DNA from: JAKZRT01 sp965247915
Lineage (GTDB): Bacteria; Pseudomonadota; Alphaproteobacteria; Rhodobacterales; Rhodobacteraceae
Length of the DNA stretch: 64,000 nucleotides
Direction: 5' to 3'
Assembly: GCA_965247915.1 (NCBI GenBank)
Contig: OZ252048.1
Coordinates: 3,162,001-3,226,000 of the forward strand
Part shown: one piece after another, positions 8,635 to 20,400 of the stretch
Layout: every line of letters starts with the position of its first letter
Position numbering within the stretch: the first letter of the stretch is position 1
Notes under the pieces: model-generated
Told to the model about the DNA's origin: nothing
Database searches by the model: none
Seen by the model: the letters and a program-made list of their open reading frames with translations, nothing else
Made by a program: the position numbers and the translations under genes

Positions 8635-8755
8635 CGGGGGTCAGCCAGTCAGATTGCATTAGCGATATACCTAGCCACCGCATGCTGACAAATCCAATCA
8701 AGGTTTTGTGCAAAGACCGCGAGTGTTGCGGCATTTCACCGCCTGCCTTGCGAAT

Positions 8756-8773
8756 TGTGTACAATGGTATACA
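8756..8773. promoter_or_regulatory. Imperfect palindrome upstream of acnA
   Basis: TGTGTACAATGGTATACA is a dyad with 7-base arms (6 of 7 matching) around a 4-base centre. It lies 96 bp before the acnA start, in a 234-bp gap between divergent genes. The arm TGTATAC resembles GntR-family operators. Such a site could control acnA or act on the promoter at the same place; no regulator gene is adjacent. Confidence 0.35.
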
Positions 8774-8868
8774 TTAAGTTATGAAACCCCCTTGAATGGC
8801 CGCGCTTAATGCGGCATTTGCCCCACTAACCGCGAACACTCATCTTTGATGGATCAGGAGACACCGAA

Positions 8869-11619
<2,751 letters not shown>

Positions 11620-11810
11620 AATCGACCGGTTCCGGAAACAGCCTGTTTCGCGCGCTGCGATTGCCCGAATCTGGGTAAACGGGCATCATGCGCCCCATGG
11701 TGGGTGTGCTGGTAAGATATTCTCCGGTACTGATGGAATCTCTGGCTCTGGTCGTGCTTGTGCTGGCGTTGCTCTGACGGTTCTGCGGTGGGTTAGGAAG
11801 AATTCGGGGG

Positions 11811-11829
11811 CGTCAGGCTGGGTCTGACG
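11811..11829. terminator. Hairpin between convergent acnA and ccmG
   Basis: CGTCAG and CTGACG form a 6-bp stem with a 7-base loop just before the ccmG stop. It could end transcription from either side. The rest of 11,620-11,835 holds only a possible 29-codon hydrophobic ORF (11,688-11,777) with no ribosome-binding site. Confidence 0.35.
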
Positions 11830-11835
11830 GCGCTC

Positions 11836-12369
11836 TTAATTTGCGCCCTCCATGGCCGGGCGAATAACACGCTCGACCACATCGCGGGTCAGCGGCCCGG
11901 CGTGGCGCAGCAATATCCGCCCCCGGCTGTCAATCACATAGGTCTCGGGCACCCCGTAAAGCCCCCAATCCAACGCCACCCGGCCCGACGGGTCCGCGGC
12001 CACGGCCGCATAGGGGTCGCCAAGCTCGGCCAGAAACCGCAGCGCCCTGACCGGGTCGTCTTTGTAATTGATCCCGAATACCGGGATGCCCTCGGCCGCC
12101 AAAGCCATCAGGTTCGGGTGTTCAACCCGGCAGGGCCCGCACCAGCTGGCCCAGTAATTCACCAGCTTGACCCCCGGCCCGCGCAGGTCCCCGGCCCCAA
12201 ACGGGGTCAATCCGCCCAGCGGCTGAAGCTCAAAATCGGCGACCACCTGCCCCAGCGTCGCCAGCGGCAGCGCCTCGGGGTCGTCGCGCTGCATTCCGGC
12301 ATAAAACATAGCCGCGATCCCCAGAAAGATCAGCGGCGGCGCCAGCATCAGGGGTGAAAGACGCGGCAA
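11836..12369 (-). CDS. ccmG: Thiol:disulfide interchange protein CcmG/DsbE
   Basis: CcmG is a membrane-anchored periplasmic thioredoxin that reduces apocytochrome c thiols before haem attachment. The 177-residue protein starts with an uncleaved anchor (about residues 5-25) and has the thioredoxin fold with 'NYWASWCGPCRVEHPNL' near residue 75 and the cis-Pro in 'GVPETYVID'. The Glu after the active site and 'GINYKDDPVRALRFLAELG' are CcmG traits. It is the last gene of the leftward yajC-sec-ccm run, starting 3 bp after ccmD. Confidence 0.93.
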   Translation of the reverse strand: MPRLSPLMLAPPLIFLGIAAMFYAGMQRDDPEALPLATLGQVVADFELQPLGGLTPFGAGDLRGPGVKLVNYWASWCGPCRVEHPNLMALAAEGIPVFGINYKDDPVRALRFLAELGDPYAAVAADPSGRVALDWGLYGVPETYVIDSRGRILLRHAGPLTRDVVERVIRPAMEGAN

Positions 12370-12372
12370 AGC

Positions 12373-12543
12373 TCAGCCCCCCTCGCTGCCCCGAACCGCG
12401 CGCGCGCGGTCCTCGACCTCGTAGAGCCGCCGCTTGACCGCCACCGACCGCCGCCAATAAACGCCGATCAAAAGCGCCAGCAGGCCCAGCGCCAGCCCGT
12501 AGGCCAACCCGACCTCGACGGCATATCCGCCAAGCTCAGGCAT
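12373..12543 (-). CDS. ccmD: Haem exporter protein CcmD
   Basis: This 56-residue protein (MPELGGYAVEVGLAYGLALG onward) has one membrane helix at about residues 8-29, followed by a basic, Arg-rich cytosolic tail, exactly the CcmD plan. CcmD helps release holo-CcmE from the CcmABC complex. The gene overlaps the ccmC stop by 8 bp and is followed at once by ccmG, so translation is probably coupled. Position and topology, rather than sequence motifs, support the name. Confidence 0.85.
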   Translation of the reverse strand: MPELGGYAVEVGLAYGLALGLLALLIGVYWRRSVAVKRRLYEVEDRARAVRGSEGG

Positions 12544-13276
12544 GATCCATCCTTGCCCGCGCGATCAGCGCCGCCAGCCGTCGCGCCCTGATCTCGGTCC
12601 GGGTGCCAACCAGCACCAGCGCCACGAAAAGCAGCACAAACCCGGCAATGGTCACCAGCGCCGGATACCAGAATACGTCCGCCACGTTTTCGGCCGCATC
12701 CAGCGACAGCGACGCGCCCTGGTGCAGCCCCTGGTTCCAGAAATTCACCGCGTAACGGCTGAGAAAGGCAAAGACCGACCCGACGATGCACAAAACGCTG
12801 GTCAGATCGGCGGCGGTATCCTGGTTATCAACCGCCGCCCACAGCGCGATATAGCCGATGTAGAACAGAAACAGCACCAGAAACGAGGTCAGCCGCGGGT
12901 CCCATTGCCACCATGTGCCCCACATCGGCTGGCCCCAGATCGCCCCGGTCACAAGCGCGATCAGCGTCATCGTGGCCCCGATCGGGGCCGCCGCCCGCGC
13001 CGCCAGGGCGCTGACGTGGTGACGGCGCACCAGCCAGATCACCGAGGCCACCACCATCATGCCCCAGGCGTTGATCGCCATCATCGCCGCGGGCACATGC
13101 AGATAGAATATCTTGACCGTCGATCCCTGCCGATAATCGTCCGGGGTCAAGAAAAACCCCCAGACCAGCCCCATAACCATGCACACCGCCGCCAACCCGG
13201 CCACCCAGGGCAAAATTGCCCCGCTGACCCGCATGAAAAGCTGGGGATTGGCAAAACGCCAAAGCGAATTTTCCAT
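12536..13276 (-). CDS. ccmC: Haem lyase/exporter subunit CcmC
   Basis: CcmC delivers haem to the chaperone CcmE at the periplasmic face. The 246-residue protein has six membrane helices and the haem-handling WWD motif, seen here as 'WGTWWQWDPRLTS' near residue 125. The conserved His ligands fall in 'YLHVPAAMM' and in the loop of the later helices. It lies between ccmB and ccmD; its stop overlaps the ccmD start. Confidence 0.95.
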   Translation of the reverse strand: MENSLWRFANPQLFMRVSGAILPWVAGLAAVCMVMGLVWGFFLTPDDYRQGSTVKIFYLHVPAAMMAINAWGMMVVASVIWLVRRHHVSALAARAAAPIGATMTLIALVTGAIWGQPMWGTWWQWDPRLTSFLVLFLFYIGYIALWAAVDNQDTAADLTSVLCIVGSVFAFLSRYAVNFWNQGLHQGASLSLDAAENVADVFWYPALVTIAGFVLLFVALVLVGTRTEIRARRLAALIARARMDHA

Positions 13277-13318
13277 CGAAACACACGACTCCTGCTAAGG
13301 AGTGTTAGCGCAAGTCCC

Positions 13319-13975
13319 TCAGCGCAAATTGGCGCGAATTGCCGCAGCACCGGCAAACGGCAGGGTCGCGACCGCCCCGGCAGTGATCCCGGCCAGCAAA
13401 ACCGCCGGGGTCGTGGGGTCCTGCCCGTCCACCGCGCGCGCCACCGTCATGGCCCCGAAAATCAGCGTCGGCACATAAAGCGGCAGCACCAGCAGCGACA
13501 ACAGCAACCCGCCGCGCCGCACGCCAACGGTCAGCGCCGCGCCAAAGGCCCCGATCATGCTCAGCGCCGGCGTCCCCAGCATCAGCGCCGCCACCAGCCA
13601 GCCATAGGCTGGACCCGGCAGGTTCAAAAGAACCCCCAGAACCGGGGCCGCCAGCGTCAGCGGCAGGCCCGAGGTCACCCAATGCGCCGCCGCCTTGACC
13701 GCGACAACGCCCTCCATCGGCAGGGGTGCTGTGGCCAGCGCCTCAAGCGTGCCATCCTCAAAATCCAGCGCGAACAGACGGTCCAGCGACAACAGCGACG
13801 CCAGCACTGCGCCCAGCCACAGGATGCCGGGTGCGATGCGGGCCAGTTGCGCGGTGTCCGGGCCGACCCCGAAGGGCACCAGCACCACCACAATCAGGAA
13901 AAACGCCAAGGCCAGGCCAAAACCGCCGCCCGCGCGGAACGCCAGCCGCACGTCGCGGATGAAAAGCGCGGTCAC
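13319..13975 (-). CDS. ccmB: Haem exporter permease CcmB
   Basis: CcmB is the six-helix permease that joins CcmA and CcmC in the ABC-type complex releasing holo-CcmE. The 218-residue protein starts 'MTALFIRDVRLAFRAGGGF', keeps the 'PFGVGPD' loop and has 'LFALDFEDGTLEAL', the family signature. It overlaps the ccmA stop by 4 bp (ATGA type), and 42 bp separate it from ccmC. Confidence 0.95.
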   Translation of the reverse strand: MTALFIRDVRLAFRAGGGFGLALAFFLIVVVLVPFGVGPDTAQLARIAPGILWLGAVLASLLSLDRLFALDFEDGTLEALATAPLPMEGVVAVKAAAHWVTSGLPLTLAAPVLGVLLNLPGPAYGWLVAALMLGTPALSMIGAFGAALTVGVRRGGLLLSLLVLPLYVPTLIFGAMTVARAVDGQDPTTPAVLLAGITAGAVATLPFAGAAAIRANLR

Positions 13976-14595
13976 TGGAACGCCCCGTCAAACTCGCTGG
14001 CGCTGGTCGCGTCGAACCGGGCGCGAAAATCGCTCAGATCTATCGTGCGCGCCTCGAGGTCCAATTGGGCGTGGGTGGCGATAATCGCCGACCCGCCGCG
14101 GCTCAGATGCGTCTCGACCGCCTGCAACAACAGCCCGTCGCTGGCCGCATCCAGCGCCACGTTCGGTTCATCCAGCGCCCAGATCGAACGCCCGGTCAGA
14201 ACCAGCCGCGACAGCCCCAGCCGCCGCTTCTGGCCCGCCGACAATTCGGCGGCAAAGCGGTCGCGCAACGACGACAGGGCAAAGGCCTCAAGCGCTGCGC
14301 CAATGTCGCGCGCGCCATAGACATGCGCCCAAAAACTCAGGTTTTCGTCGACCGTCAACGTGGGCTTCACCGCATCGGCGTGGCCCGCATAGGCAAAGCT
14401 GTCGGGCGGTACTGACATGTCGCCCGCCAAGCTTGGTTGCAGCCCGACAAGCGTGCGCAGCAGCGTCGTCTTGCCGACCCCGTTCGGGCCGCGCACAACC
14501 AGCAACTGCCCGGGGTCCAGCGCGAAATTCAAGCCTTCAAGCAGGCGCACGCCGCCCCGCGCCAGGGCCAGACCAGAGACCGAAAGCCCGCCCAT
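13972..14595 (-). CDS. ccmA: Haem exporter ATP-binding protein CcmA
   Basis: CcmA is the ATPase of the CcmABCD complex. The 207-residue protein has Walker A 'GPNGVGKTT' near residue 35, signature 'LSAGQKRRLGLSRL' near 117, Walker B 'IWALDEP' and the switch His in 'IATHAQLDL'. It starts directly after the stop of the Mth938-like gene, with no gap, and overlaps ccmB by 4 bp. Confidence 0.95.
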   Translation of the reverse strand: MGGLSVSGLALARGGVRLLEGLNFALDPGQLLVVRGPNGVGKTTLLRTLVGLQPSLAGDMSVPPDSFAYAGHADAVKPTLTVDENLSFWAHVYGARDIGAALEAFALSSLRDRFAAELSAGQKRRLGLSRLVLTGRSIWALDEPNVALDAASDGLLLQAVETHLSRGGSAIIATHAQLDLEARTIDLSDFRARFDATSASEFDGAFQ

Positions 14596-14949
14596 TCAGA
14601 CCGGCAAAAGCGCCGCACCGATACGGCGGCCTTCGCTGAGCAGAATGTTGTAGGTCCGGCACGCGGCGGGCGAGGCCATGGGTTCGGCACCGATCCCCGC
14701 CGCCTCGAGCGCATCGCGGAAGGCGGTCGGCAAATGCGCGATCTGCGCCCCCGTGCCAACGAAAAGCACGTCGATCATACCCTCTGCGGCCAGCACCGGG
14801 GCCAGATCGTCATACCCGCCCCAATCGGCAACGCCAGACGGCAGGACCAATTGCGGGCCTTTGCGAACTTTGCCCCCAACCCGGAAAAACCCCGGCCCGT
14901 AACCGTCGATCGGCACAGCATCGTCATAGGCAATCTCGTTCATACGCAT
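14596..14949 (-). CDS. Mth938-like domain protein (DUF498)
   Basis: This 117-residue single-domain protein has the Mth938-like pattern: 'IDGYGPGFFRVGG', 'LVLPSGVADW', 'DVLFVGTGAQIAHLP' and the end 'ACRTYNILLSEGRRIGAALLPV'. The family includes human NDUFAF3, a complex I assembly factor; in Rhodobacterales the gene sits between secF and ccmA, as here. The bacterial role is unproven. It shares the transcript with the TSUP permease upstream and ccmA downstream. Confidence 0.85.
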   Translation of the reverse strand: MRMNEIAYDDAVPIDGYGPGFFRVGGKVRKGPQLVLPSGVADWGGYDDLAPVLAAEGMIDVLFVGTGAQIAHLPTAFRDALEAAGIGAEPMASPAACRTYNILLSEGRRIGAALLPV

Positions 14950-14957
14950 GTGCGCCC

Positions 14958-15710
14958 CTAGTCAAAGATCGGCAGGCCCTGAATGGCCGAAACCGCGATG
15001 ATCGCGTATCCGACCGCCCGATAGGTCCGCGCGGCCTCGGGCCTGAAGATAGCCGCCCCCGCCACATTGGCCAAGAGATAGGGGATCGTGACGATCAGCC
15101 CCAGGATCACAGCGTCCGCCCGCAACAGATCGCGCGCCCCGAAAATCACCAGCAAAACCAAGTCTGCGGCCAGAAGATACAACAGGTTGTTGGCGCGGAT
15201 TATCGCAGGCGGGTTGGGGCTGGCCATATAGAAAAGGATCACCGGCGGCCCCGGCAGCCCCGCCGCGCCGCCCAGAAACCCGCCCGCCGCGCCGGTGCCA
15301 AAGATCAGCGCCCGCGTGATGCGGCCCCGATACCGATAGCCCGAAATCAAAATAACCAGCAGGATCAGCGCCAACACCGACACCGAAAACCGAAAGGTCT
15401 CGGGCGAAACCCTGGTCAGCACCGCGACCCCCACGGGCGTCAACAGAACCAATCCCACGATCAAAAACGTCAAATCCCCGCGCTTGGCGTCGCGCCAGGC
15501 GCGTGGAACGTTTGGCAGCGGGCCAAACAAATCAATTACCACCAGGACGGTGATCGCGGCAAACGGCCCCAGCACCTGACCGGCAACGGGCAGGAAGATC
15601 ATCGCGGTGCCAAAACCCGCGAATCCGCGCACCAGCCCGGCGACGATTGCCGCTGTGATCAGAAACCAAAGGCCCGGTGTGGCCAGCGCGTCCGCCAGCG
15701 CGTGCGTCAC
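14958..15710 (-). CDS. TSUP (TauE/SafE) family permease
   Basis: The 250-residue protein has about eight membrane helices arranged as two repeats, typical of the TauE/SafE sulfite/sulfonate exporter family. Glycine-rich stretches such as 'GFAGFGTAMIFLPVAG' and 'GAAGGFLGGAAGLPGPPVILFYMAS' are the internal repeat signatures. The substrate is not known; the family moves small anions. It overlaps the secF stop by 4 bp and precedes the Mth938-like gene, so it is translated with the Sec genes. Confidence 0.87.
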   Translation of the reverse strand: MTHALADALATPGLWFLITAAIVAGLVRGFAGFGTAMIFLPVAGQVLGPFAAITVLVVIDLFGPLPNVPRAWRDAKRGDLTFLIVGLVLLTPVGVAVLTRVSPETFRFSVSVLALILLVILISGYRYRGRITRALIFGTGAAGGFLGGAAGLPGPPVILFYMASPNPPAIIRANNLLYLLAADLVLLVIFGARDLLRADAVILGLIVTIPYLLANVAGAAIFRPEAARTYRAVGYAIIAVSAIQGLPIFD

Positions 15711-16675
15711 GCGTCAATATTGGCGAATTGGGTGCCCGCATTGGCGTCGGGCTTGGACCAGTCGCGCTTGACTCCCAAAAGCAGCAGGATCGCCGAGGCC
15801 ACAAAGACCGACGAATAAGTGCCGACGACCACGCCCCAGATCATCGCAAAAACAAACCCCCGGATCACGTCGCCGCCGAGGACGAAAAGCGCGATCAGCG
15901 CCAGCAGCGTGGTCACAGATGTCATCACCGTGCGGCTCAGGGTCTCGTTGATCGAAAGGTTCATGACCTCTTTCAACGCGCGTTTCTTGTACTTTCGCAG
16001 GTTCTCGCGCACCCGGTCAAAGACCACGACGGTATCGTTCAGCGAATAGCCGACAATGGTCAGCAGGGCCGCGATAATCGCCAGATCGAACTTAATCTGC
16101 AGAACCGAGAATATACCGATGGTCAGCACGACATCGTGGATCAGCGCCGCCACCGCGCCCACGGCAAACTGCCATTCAAAGCGCAGCCAGATGTAGAAAA
16201 GCACCGCTGCAATCGCCAGAAATACCGAGATGACCGCCGATCGGATCAACTCGCCCGACACTTTGGGACCCACCGATTCGACCGACGGAAAGGTCATGCT
16301 CGGGTCCACCGCCCTAAGCGCGGCCTCGACCGCCACGACGATTTCGGCCGACACCGCCTCGGCCCCCTCCTGCGCCTGAATGCGGATCATTGCAACGTTC
16401 TGGTCCGGCCCAAAGCTCGGATCGAACACTTGCGTAATCGACACGTCGCCCAGGTTCAGCGGGTCGATCGCCGACCGGTACGCGCCCACATCGACCGTTT
16501 GGGCCGCCTGGGTCCGGATCGTGGTCCCGCCCCGGAAATCGATGCCGAAATTCAGACCCACGATCAGAAAAACCACAATCGACCCCAGAAACAACAGCGC
16601 TGAGGCCCCGAGCGTCAGCTGCGGGCGGGCGAAAAAGTTCCAGCTGGTCTCGGTGGAGACTAGTCTCAAGCGCAT
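15707..16675 (-). CDS. secF: Protein translocase subunit SecF
   Basis: SecF works with SecD as an RND-type accessory that uses the proton gradient to pull proteins through SecYEG. The 322-residue protein has six membrane helices and the first periplasmic domain after helix 1. Signatures visible are 'NFGIDFRGGTTIRTQAAQTV', 'VGYSLNDTVVVFDRVREN' (conserved Asp on helix 4) and 'ETLSRTVMTSVTTLLAL'. It starts 1 bp after secD. Confidence 0.96.
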   Translation of the reverse strand: MRLRLVSTETSWNFFARPQLTLGASALLFLGSIVVFLIVGLNFGIDFRGGTTIRTQAAQTVDVGAYRSAIDPLNLGDVSITQVFDPSFGPDQNVAMIRIQAQEGAEAVSAEIVVAVEAALRAVDPSMTFPSVESVGPKVSGELIRSAVISVFLAIAAVLFYIWLRFEWQFAVGAVAALIHDVVLTIGIFSVLQIKFDLAIIAALLTIVGYSLNDTVVVFDRVRENLRKYKKRALKEVMNLSINETLSRTVMTSVTTLLALIALFVLGGDVIRGFVFAMIWGVVVGTYSSVFVASAILLLLGVKRDWSKPDANAGTQFANIDA

Positions 16676-16676
16676 C

Positions 16677-18344
16677 TCAGACCTCGATTGTTTTCGGGCG
16701 GCGGGCCTCGAACCAGATCACCAGCATCAGGCGGGTCAGGAAAATAGCGGTAAACACCGAGGTCATGATCCCCAGCCCCAGCGTGATCGAAAACCCCCGC
16801 ACCGGCCCCGAGCCCATGGCAAACAGGATCACCGCCGTGATGAAGGTGGTGATATTGGCGTCCAGAATGGCGCTCAGCGCTTTTTCATAGCCCCGCTCGA
16901 TCGCCCTTGCCGGGCCGCGCGCCGTCTTCAGTTCCTCGCGAATACGCTCGAAAACCAAGACATTAGCATCTACCGCCATGCCAATGGTCAGAACGATCCC
17001 GGCGATCCCCGGCAGGGTCAGCGTCGCGCCGATGATGCAGAGAAGTCCGAAGATCAGCCCGACGTTGACGATCAGCGCGACGTTGGCCACCAGCCCGAAC
17101 CAGCCATAGCTCAGCGCCATGAACACCAGCACCGCGCCAAAGGCCACCAGACAGGCGATCTTTCCCGCGTCGATACTGTCTTGCCCAAGCTCCGGTCCAA
17201 TGGTGCGTTCTTCCAGAAACGTCATCTCGGCGGGCAAGGCGCCAGCGCGCAGCAGAATTGCAAGTTCGGTCGATTCCTCGAGCGTGAAATTTCCGGTGAT
17301 AATCCCCGAGCCGCCCGAGATATGGCTCTGAATGACCGGCGCGCTGATCACTTCGCCGTCCAGAACAATGGCGAAAGGCGCGCCAATGTTTTTGGCCGTG
17401 TAATCACCGAACTTGCGGCCACCCGCCGGGTTGAAGCGGAAGTTGACCGCCGGACGCCCGTTCTGGTCGAAACTGGGCTGGGCATCTGTCAGGTCCTCGC
17501 CAGTCACCACCGGCGCGGCGTCGAGCACATAGAAAAGCCCCGGCTCGTCCATCGACGGATAGATCACCTGGCGCGGCCCAGGCACTTGCGCCGCATCGCT
17601 GGTCTGGCCCACGACATCGTTGAAGGTCAGCTTGGCGGTGGTGCCGATCAGTTCTTTCAATTCGCTGGCCGACCCGATCCCCGGCACCTGGATCAGAATG
17701 CGCCGGGTGCCCTGCTTCTGGATCGTCGGTTCGCGGGTGCCGACCTCGTCGACCCGGCGCCGGATGATCTCGAGGCTTTGCTCGATGGTGCGCCCGTCGG
17801 TGGCCCGCGCTTCGGCCTCGGAAAGCGCCACTATCAGATCGGCCCCTTGCGCCCGCACCTCGATATCCATCGACCCGACCCCGGTCAGGCTGACCACCGG
17901 TCGCGCCAGGTCGCGCACCGCCGCCAGGGCAATCGCCATCTCCTCGGGCTTCGATATCCGCACCGTTAGCTCGGCCGCATCACCGTCCTGCCGCCGGATC
18001 GTGCCGACCTGCGCCCGCCGGTCGCGCAGCGCATCGCGCACCTCGGGCCAGAGCGCGTTCATCCGGTCGGCGTAAACATCCTCAACCCGGACCTCGGCCA
18101 ACAGATGCGCGCCGCCCCGCAAGTCCAGCCCCAGATTGACAATTCTTGCGGGCATCCAGCCGACCCAGCCGTCGATGGCGGCCTGCTGATCGGGAGTCGC
18201 GGTGCCGCCCTGGGCCGCGACGGCGGCTCGCGCATCGTTGTGGACCTCGACCCGGGAATAAAACGCATTGGGCAGGGCATAGAAAAGCCCGATCAGGGCC
18301 AGACCCAAAATCAGCACCCGCTTCCATAAAGCGATCTGAAGCAT
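16677..18344 (-). CDS. secD: Protein translocase subunit SecD
   Basis: SecD is the larger partner of SecF. The 555-residue protein has an N-terminal helix, 'LGLDLRGGAHLLAEV' at about residues 72-86, the large P1 periplasmic domain with the 'RRRVDEVGTREPTIQKQG' element, and then five helices including 'GMAVDANVLVFERIREEL' with the proton-relay Asp. It sits between yajC (15 bp upstream) and secF. Confidence 0.97.
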   Translation of the reverse strand: MLQIALWKRVLILGLALIGLFYALPNAFYSRVEVHNDARAAVAAQGGTATPDQQAAIDGWVGWMPARIVNLGLDLRGGAHLLAEVRVEDVYADRMNALWPEVRDALRDRRAQVGTIRRQDGDAAELTVRISKPEEMAIALAAVRDLARPVVSLTGVGSMDIEVRAQGADLIVALSEAEARATDGRTIEQSLEIIRRRVDEVGTREPTIQKQGTRRILIQVPGIGSASELKELIGTTAKLTFNDVVGQTSDAAQVPGPRQVIYPSMDEPGLFYVLDAAPVVTGEDLTDAQPSFDQNGRPAVNFRFNPAGGRKFGDYTAKNIGAPFAIVLDGEVISAPVIQSHISGGSGIITGNFTLEESTELAILLRAGALPAEMTFLEERTIGPELGQDSIDAGKIACLVAFGAVLVFMALSYGWFGLVANVALIVNVGLIFGLLCIIGATLTLPGIAGIVLTIGMAVDANVLVFERIREELKTARGPARAIERGYEKALSAILDANITTFITAVILFAMGSGPVRGFSITLGLGIMTSVFTAIFLTRLMLVIWFEARRPKTIEV

Positions 18345-18359
18345 CGCCGCGCCCCGACC

Positions 18360-18680
18360 TCAACCCGCTGGTTCGGTTTTCGAGATCACCTGCGCGACCG
18401 TCGACTGCACCACGCGCACCTTGACGCCGCTGGCGATCTCGACCTCGATCTCGCCGTCATCCTTGACCTTGGTGACCTTACCGATCAGCCCGCCCTGGGT
18501 GACCACCTTGTCGCCTTTTCTCAGCGCCGCGACCATTTTCTTGTGATCCTTGGCCTTTTTCTGCTGCGGCCGGATCAGCAGGAAATACATGATCGCAAAG
18601 ATCAGAATAAGCGGCACGAACGACCCGAAAGCCCCGGCACCGCCCCCGGCGGCCTGTGCAAAAGCTGGTGCTGCGATCAT
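18360..18680 (-). CDS. yajC: Preprotein translocase accessory subunit YajC
   Basis: This 106-residue protein has one membrane helix (about residues 18-36, 'FVPLILIFAIMYFLLIRPQ') and the YajC cytosolic domain 'KKMVAALRKGDKVVTQGGLIGKVTKV'. I chose the ATG at 18,680, which follows an AAAGGGAA ribosome-binding site; the frame is open further upstream but those residues look non-coding. YajC joins SecDF. It heads the leftward run that ends at ccmG, and is divergent from serS across 291 bp. Confidence 0.95.
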   Translation of the reverse strand: MIAAPAFAQAAGGGAGAFGSFVPLILIFAIMYFLLIRPQQKKAKDHKKMVAALRKGDKVVTQGGLIGKVTKVKDDGEIEVEIASGVKVRVVQSTVAQVISKTEPAG

Positions 18681-18789
18681 GATCTTCCCTTTCTTTGGTG
18701 CCCCGGGGCCCGGCCCCAAATTCGCGCGGACCATAATGGGCCAGATGGGCAGGCGCAAGCGGGCTTGCAAGGGGAAAATCGGCGCTGAG

Positions 18790-18811
18790 GCCCCGGATCG
18801 GGGTCCGGGGC
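18790..18811. other. Perfect 8-bp hairpin in the yajC-serS divergent gap
   Basis: GCCCCGGA and TCCGGGGC pair fully around a 6-base loop. The 291-bp gap must hold the promoters of both the yajC-sec-ccm run and serS. The hairpin could be a regulatory dyad or a leftover terminator; no T run follows on either side. Confidence 0.3.
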
Positions 18812-18971
18812 GCGATGTGCTTGCGGCAAGGCAGGCCGTGTCTCGGACTTGATCGCGGACCTGGTGGTCAAAGGCCAGGGCCAGGCCCAAAGTGGCGCTT
18901 CAGAATACGGGTTTTCCTCGGCCACAAATCAACGCATAACCCGCCCCATCAAGTCAGCCTCGGGACCTCCC

Positions 18972-20267
18972 ATGCACGACATTCGTTTCATCCGTGAAGA
19001 CCCGGACACCTTTGACGCCCATATGACCAAGCGCGGGCTTGGGCCGCAGTCGGCGGCGATTCTGGCAGTAGACGCCGCCCGCCGCGCCAAAATCGCCGCC
19101 GCTGAGGCCGCCCAGGTCGACCGCAACGCGGCCTCCAAAGCGGTCGGCAAAGCCAAGGCCAGCGGCGACGAGGCGGAATTCCAGCGCCTGCGCGCCCTGG
19201 TGGCGGCCACGAAAGAAGCGGTGGCAAAGCTGGAGGCGCAAGCCAGGGAAATGGATACCGAGCTGACCGAGATGCTGGCAGACCTGCCGAACCTGCTCCA
19301 CGCCGACGTGCCGCTAGGCGCGGCTGAGGATGATAACGTCGAGGTCCGCACTTGGGGCGAACCCAGGCAGTTCAATTTTACGCCGAAGGAACATTTCGAC
19401 CTGGCCGCCGTGCAGGACGGCATGGATTTCGCGACCGCCGCCAAACTCAGCGGCGCCCGCTTTGTGGTCCTGTCGGGGTCCGTCGCCCGCCTGCACCGGG
19501 CGCTGGCCCAGTTCATGCTCGATACCCATATCACCGAGCACGGGCTCACCGAGACCAACGCCCCGGTCCTGGTCCGGCCCGAGACCATGTACGGCACCGG
19601 GCAGCTGCCGAAGTTCGCCGAGGACAGCTATCAGACCACCAACGGCTGGTGGCTGATCCCGACCTCTGAGGTGACGCTGACCAATCTCGTGAGCGGGATG
19701 ATCGTCGACGAGGCCACGCTGCCCCGCCGCTATGCCGCACATTCGCTGTGCTTCCGGTCCGAGGCGGGCTCGGCGGGCAAGGACACCGCCGGCATGCTGC
19801 GCCAGCATCAGTTCGAGAAGGTCGAGATGGTCTCCGTGACCCACCCCGACAAATCCTGGGACGAACACGCCCGCATGACCCGCTGCGCCGAGGCGATCCT
19901 GGAAAAGCTGGGGCTGGCCTACCGGACCGTGATCCTCTGTACCGGCGATATCGGGTTCGGGGCGCTGAAGACCCATGATATCGAGGTCTGGCTGCCCGGG
20001 CAGGGCAAATACCGCGAGATCAGCTCGGTCTCGAACTGCGGCGATTTTCAGGCCCGCCGCATGAACGCCCGGTTCCGGCCCGCGGGCGGCGGTAAGCCCG
20101 TGTTTGTCCACACCCTGAACGGGTCGGGCGTGGCGGTGGGGCGGGCCCTGATCGCGGTGCTGGAGAACGGCCAGCACGAGGACGGATCGGTGGTCCTGCC
20201 GGAGGTTCTGCACCCCTATCTGGGCGGCGCGACGCGGTTGTCGGCGGCGGGGGCATTGGCGGCCTGA
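18972..20267 (+). CDS. serS: Seryl-tRNA synthetase
   Basis: SerRS charges tRNA-Ser. The 431-residue protein starts MHDIRFIREDPDTFDAHMTK; this ATG gives the normal family length, although the frame is open from 18,849. Residues about 30-110 form the long antiparallel coiled coil that grips the tRNA variable arm. Class II motifs follow: motif 2 'FRSEAGSAGKDTAGMLRQHQFEKVE' and motif 3 'NGSGVAVGRALIAVLEN'. The gene stands alone and is divergent from yajC. Confidence 0.96.
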   Translation: MHDIRFIREDPDTFDAHMTKRGLGPQSAAILAVDAARRAKIAAAEAAQVDRNAASKAVGKAKASGDEAEFQRLRALVAATKEAVAKLEAQAREMDTELTEMLADLPNLLHADVPLGAAEDDNVEVRTWGEPRQFNFTPKEHFDLAAVQDGMDFATAAKLSGARFVVLSGSVARLHRALAQFMLDTHITEHGLTETNAPVLVRPETMYGTGQLPKFAEDSYQTTNGWWLIPTSEVTLTNLVSGMIVDEATLPRRYAAHSLCFRSEAGSAGKDTAGMLRQHQFEKVEMVSVTHPDKSWDEHARMTRCAEAILEKLGLAYRTVILCTGDIGFGALKTHDIEVWLPGQGKYREISSVSNCGDFQARRMNARFRPAGGGKPVFVHTLNGSGVAVGRALIAVLENGQHEDGSVVLPEVLHPYLGGATRLSAAGALAA

Positions 20268-20400
20268 GCGACGAAAACCGGCCCTAGGACGAAGCAAGAT
20301 AGCCAGTGATGCGACGCGAAATGCGCATCCGACATTCGCCTTGTCCGGGAAATTGTGATTAACTGCACGGATATTTGGCGATTTTGAGTGGTGAATCTTC

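Noticed and set aside
11688..11777. 29-codon hydrophobic open frame between acnA and ccmG
   Set aside because: It has no ribosome-binding site and no known relatives; chance is the simpler explanation.
12542..14320. 592-codon open frame antisense to ccmA-ccmC
   Set aside because: It lies opposite well-supported ccm genes, is rich in Arg/His/Gln/Pro as expected of GC-rich antisense frames, and shows no family pattern.
16380..17969. 529-codon open frame antisense to secD and secF
   Set aside because: It spans two genuine genes on the other strand and has no motif of its own.
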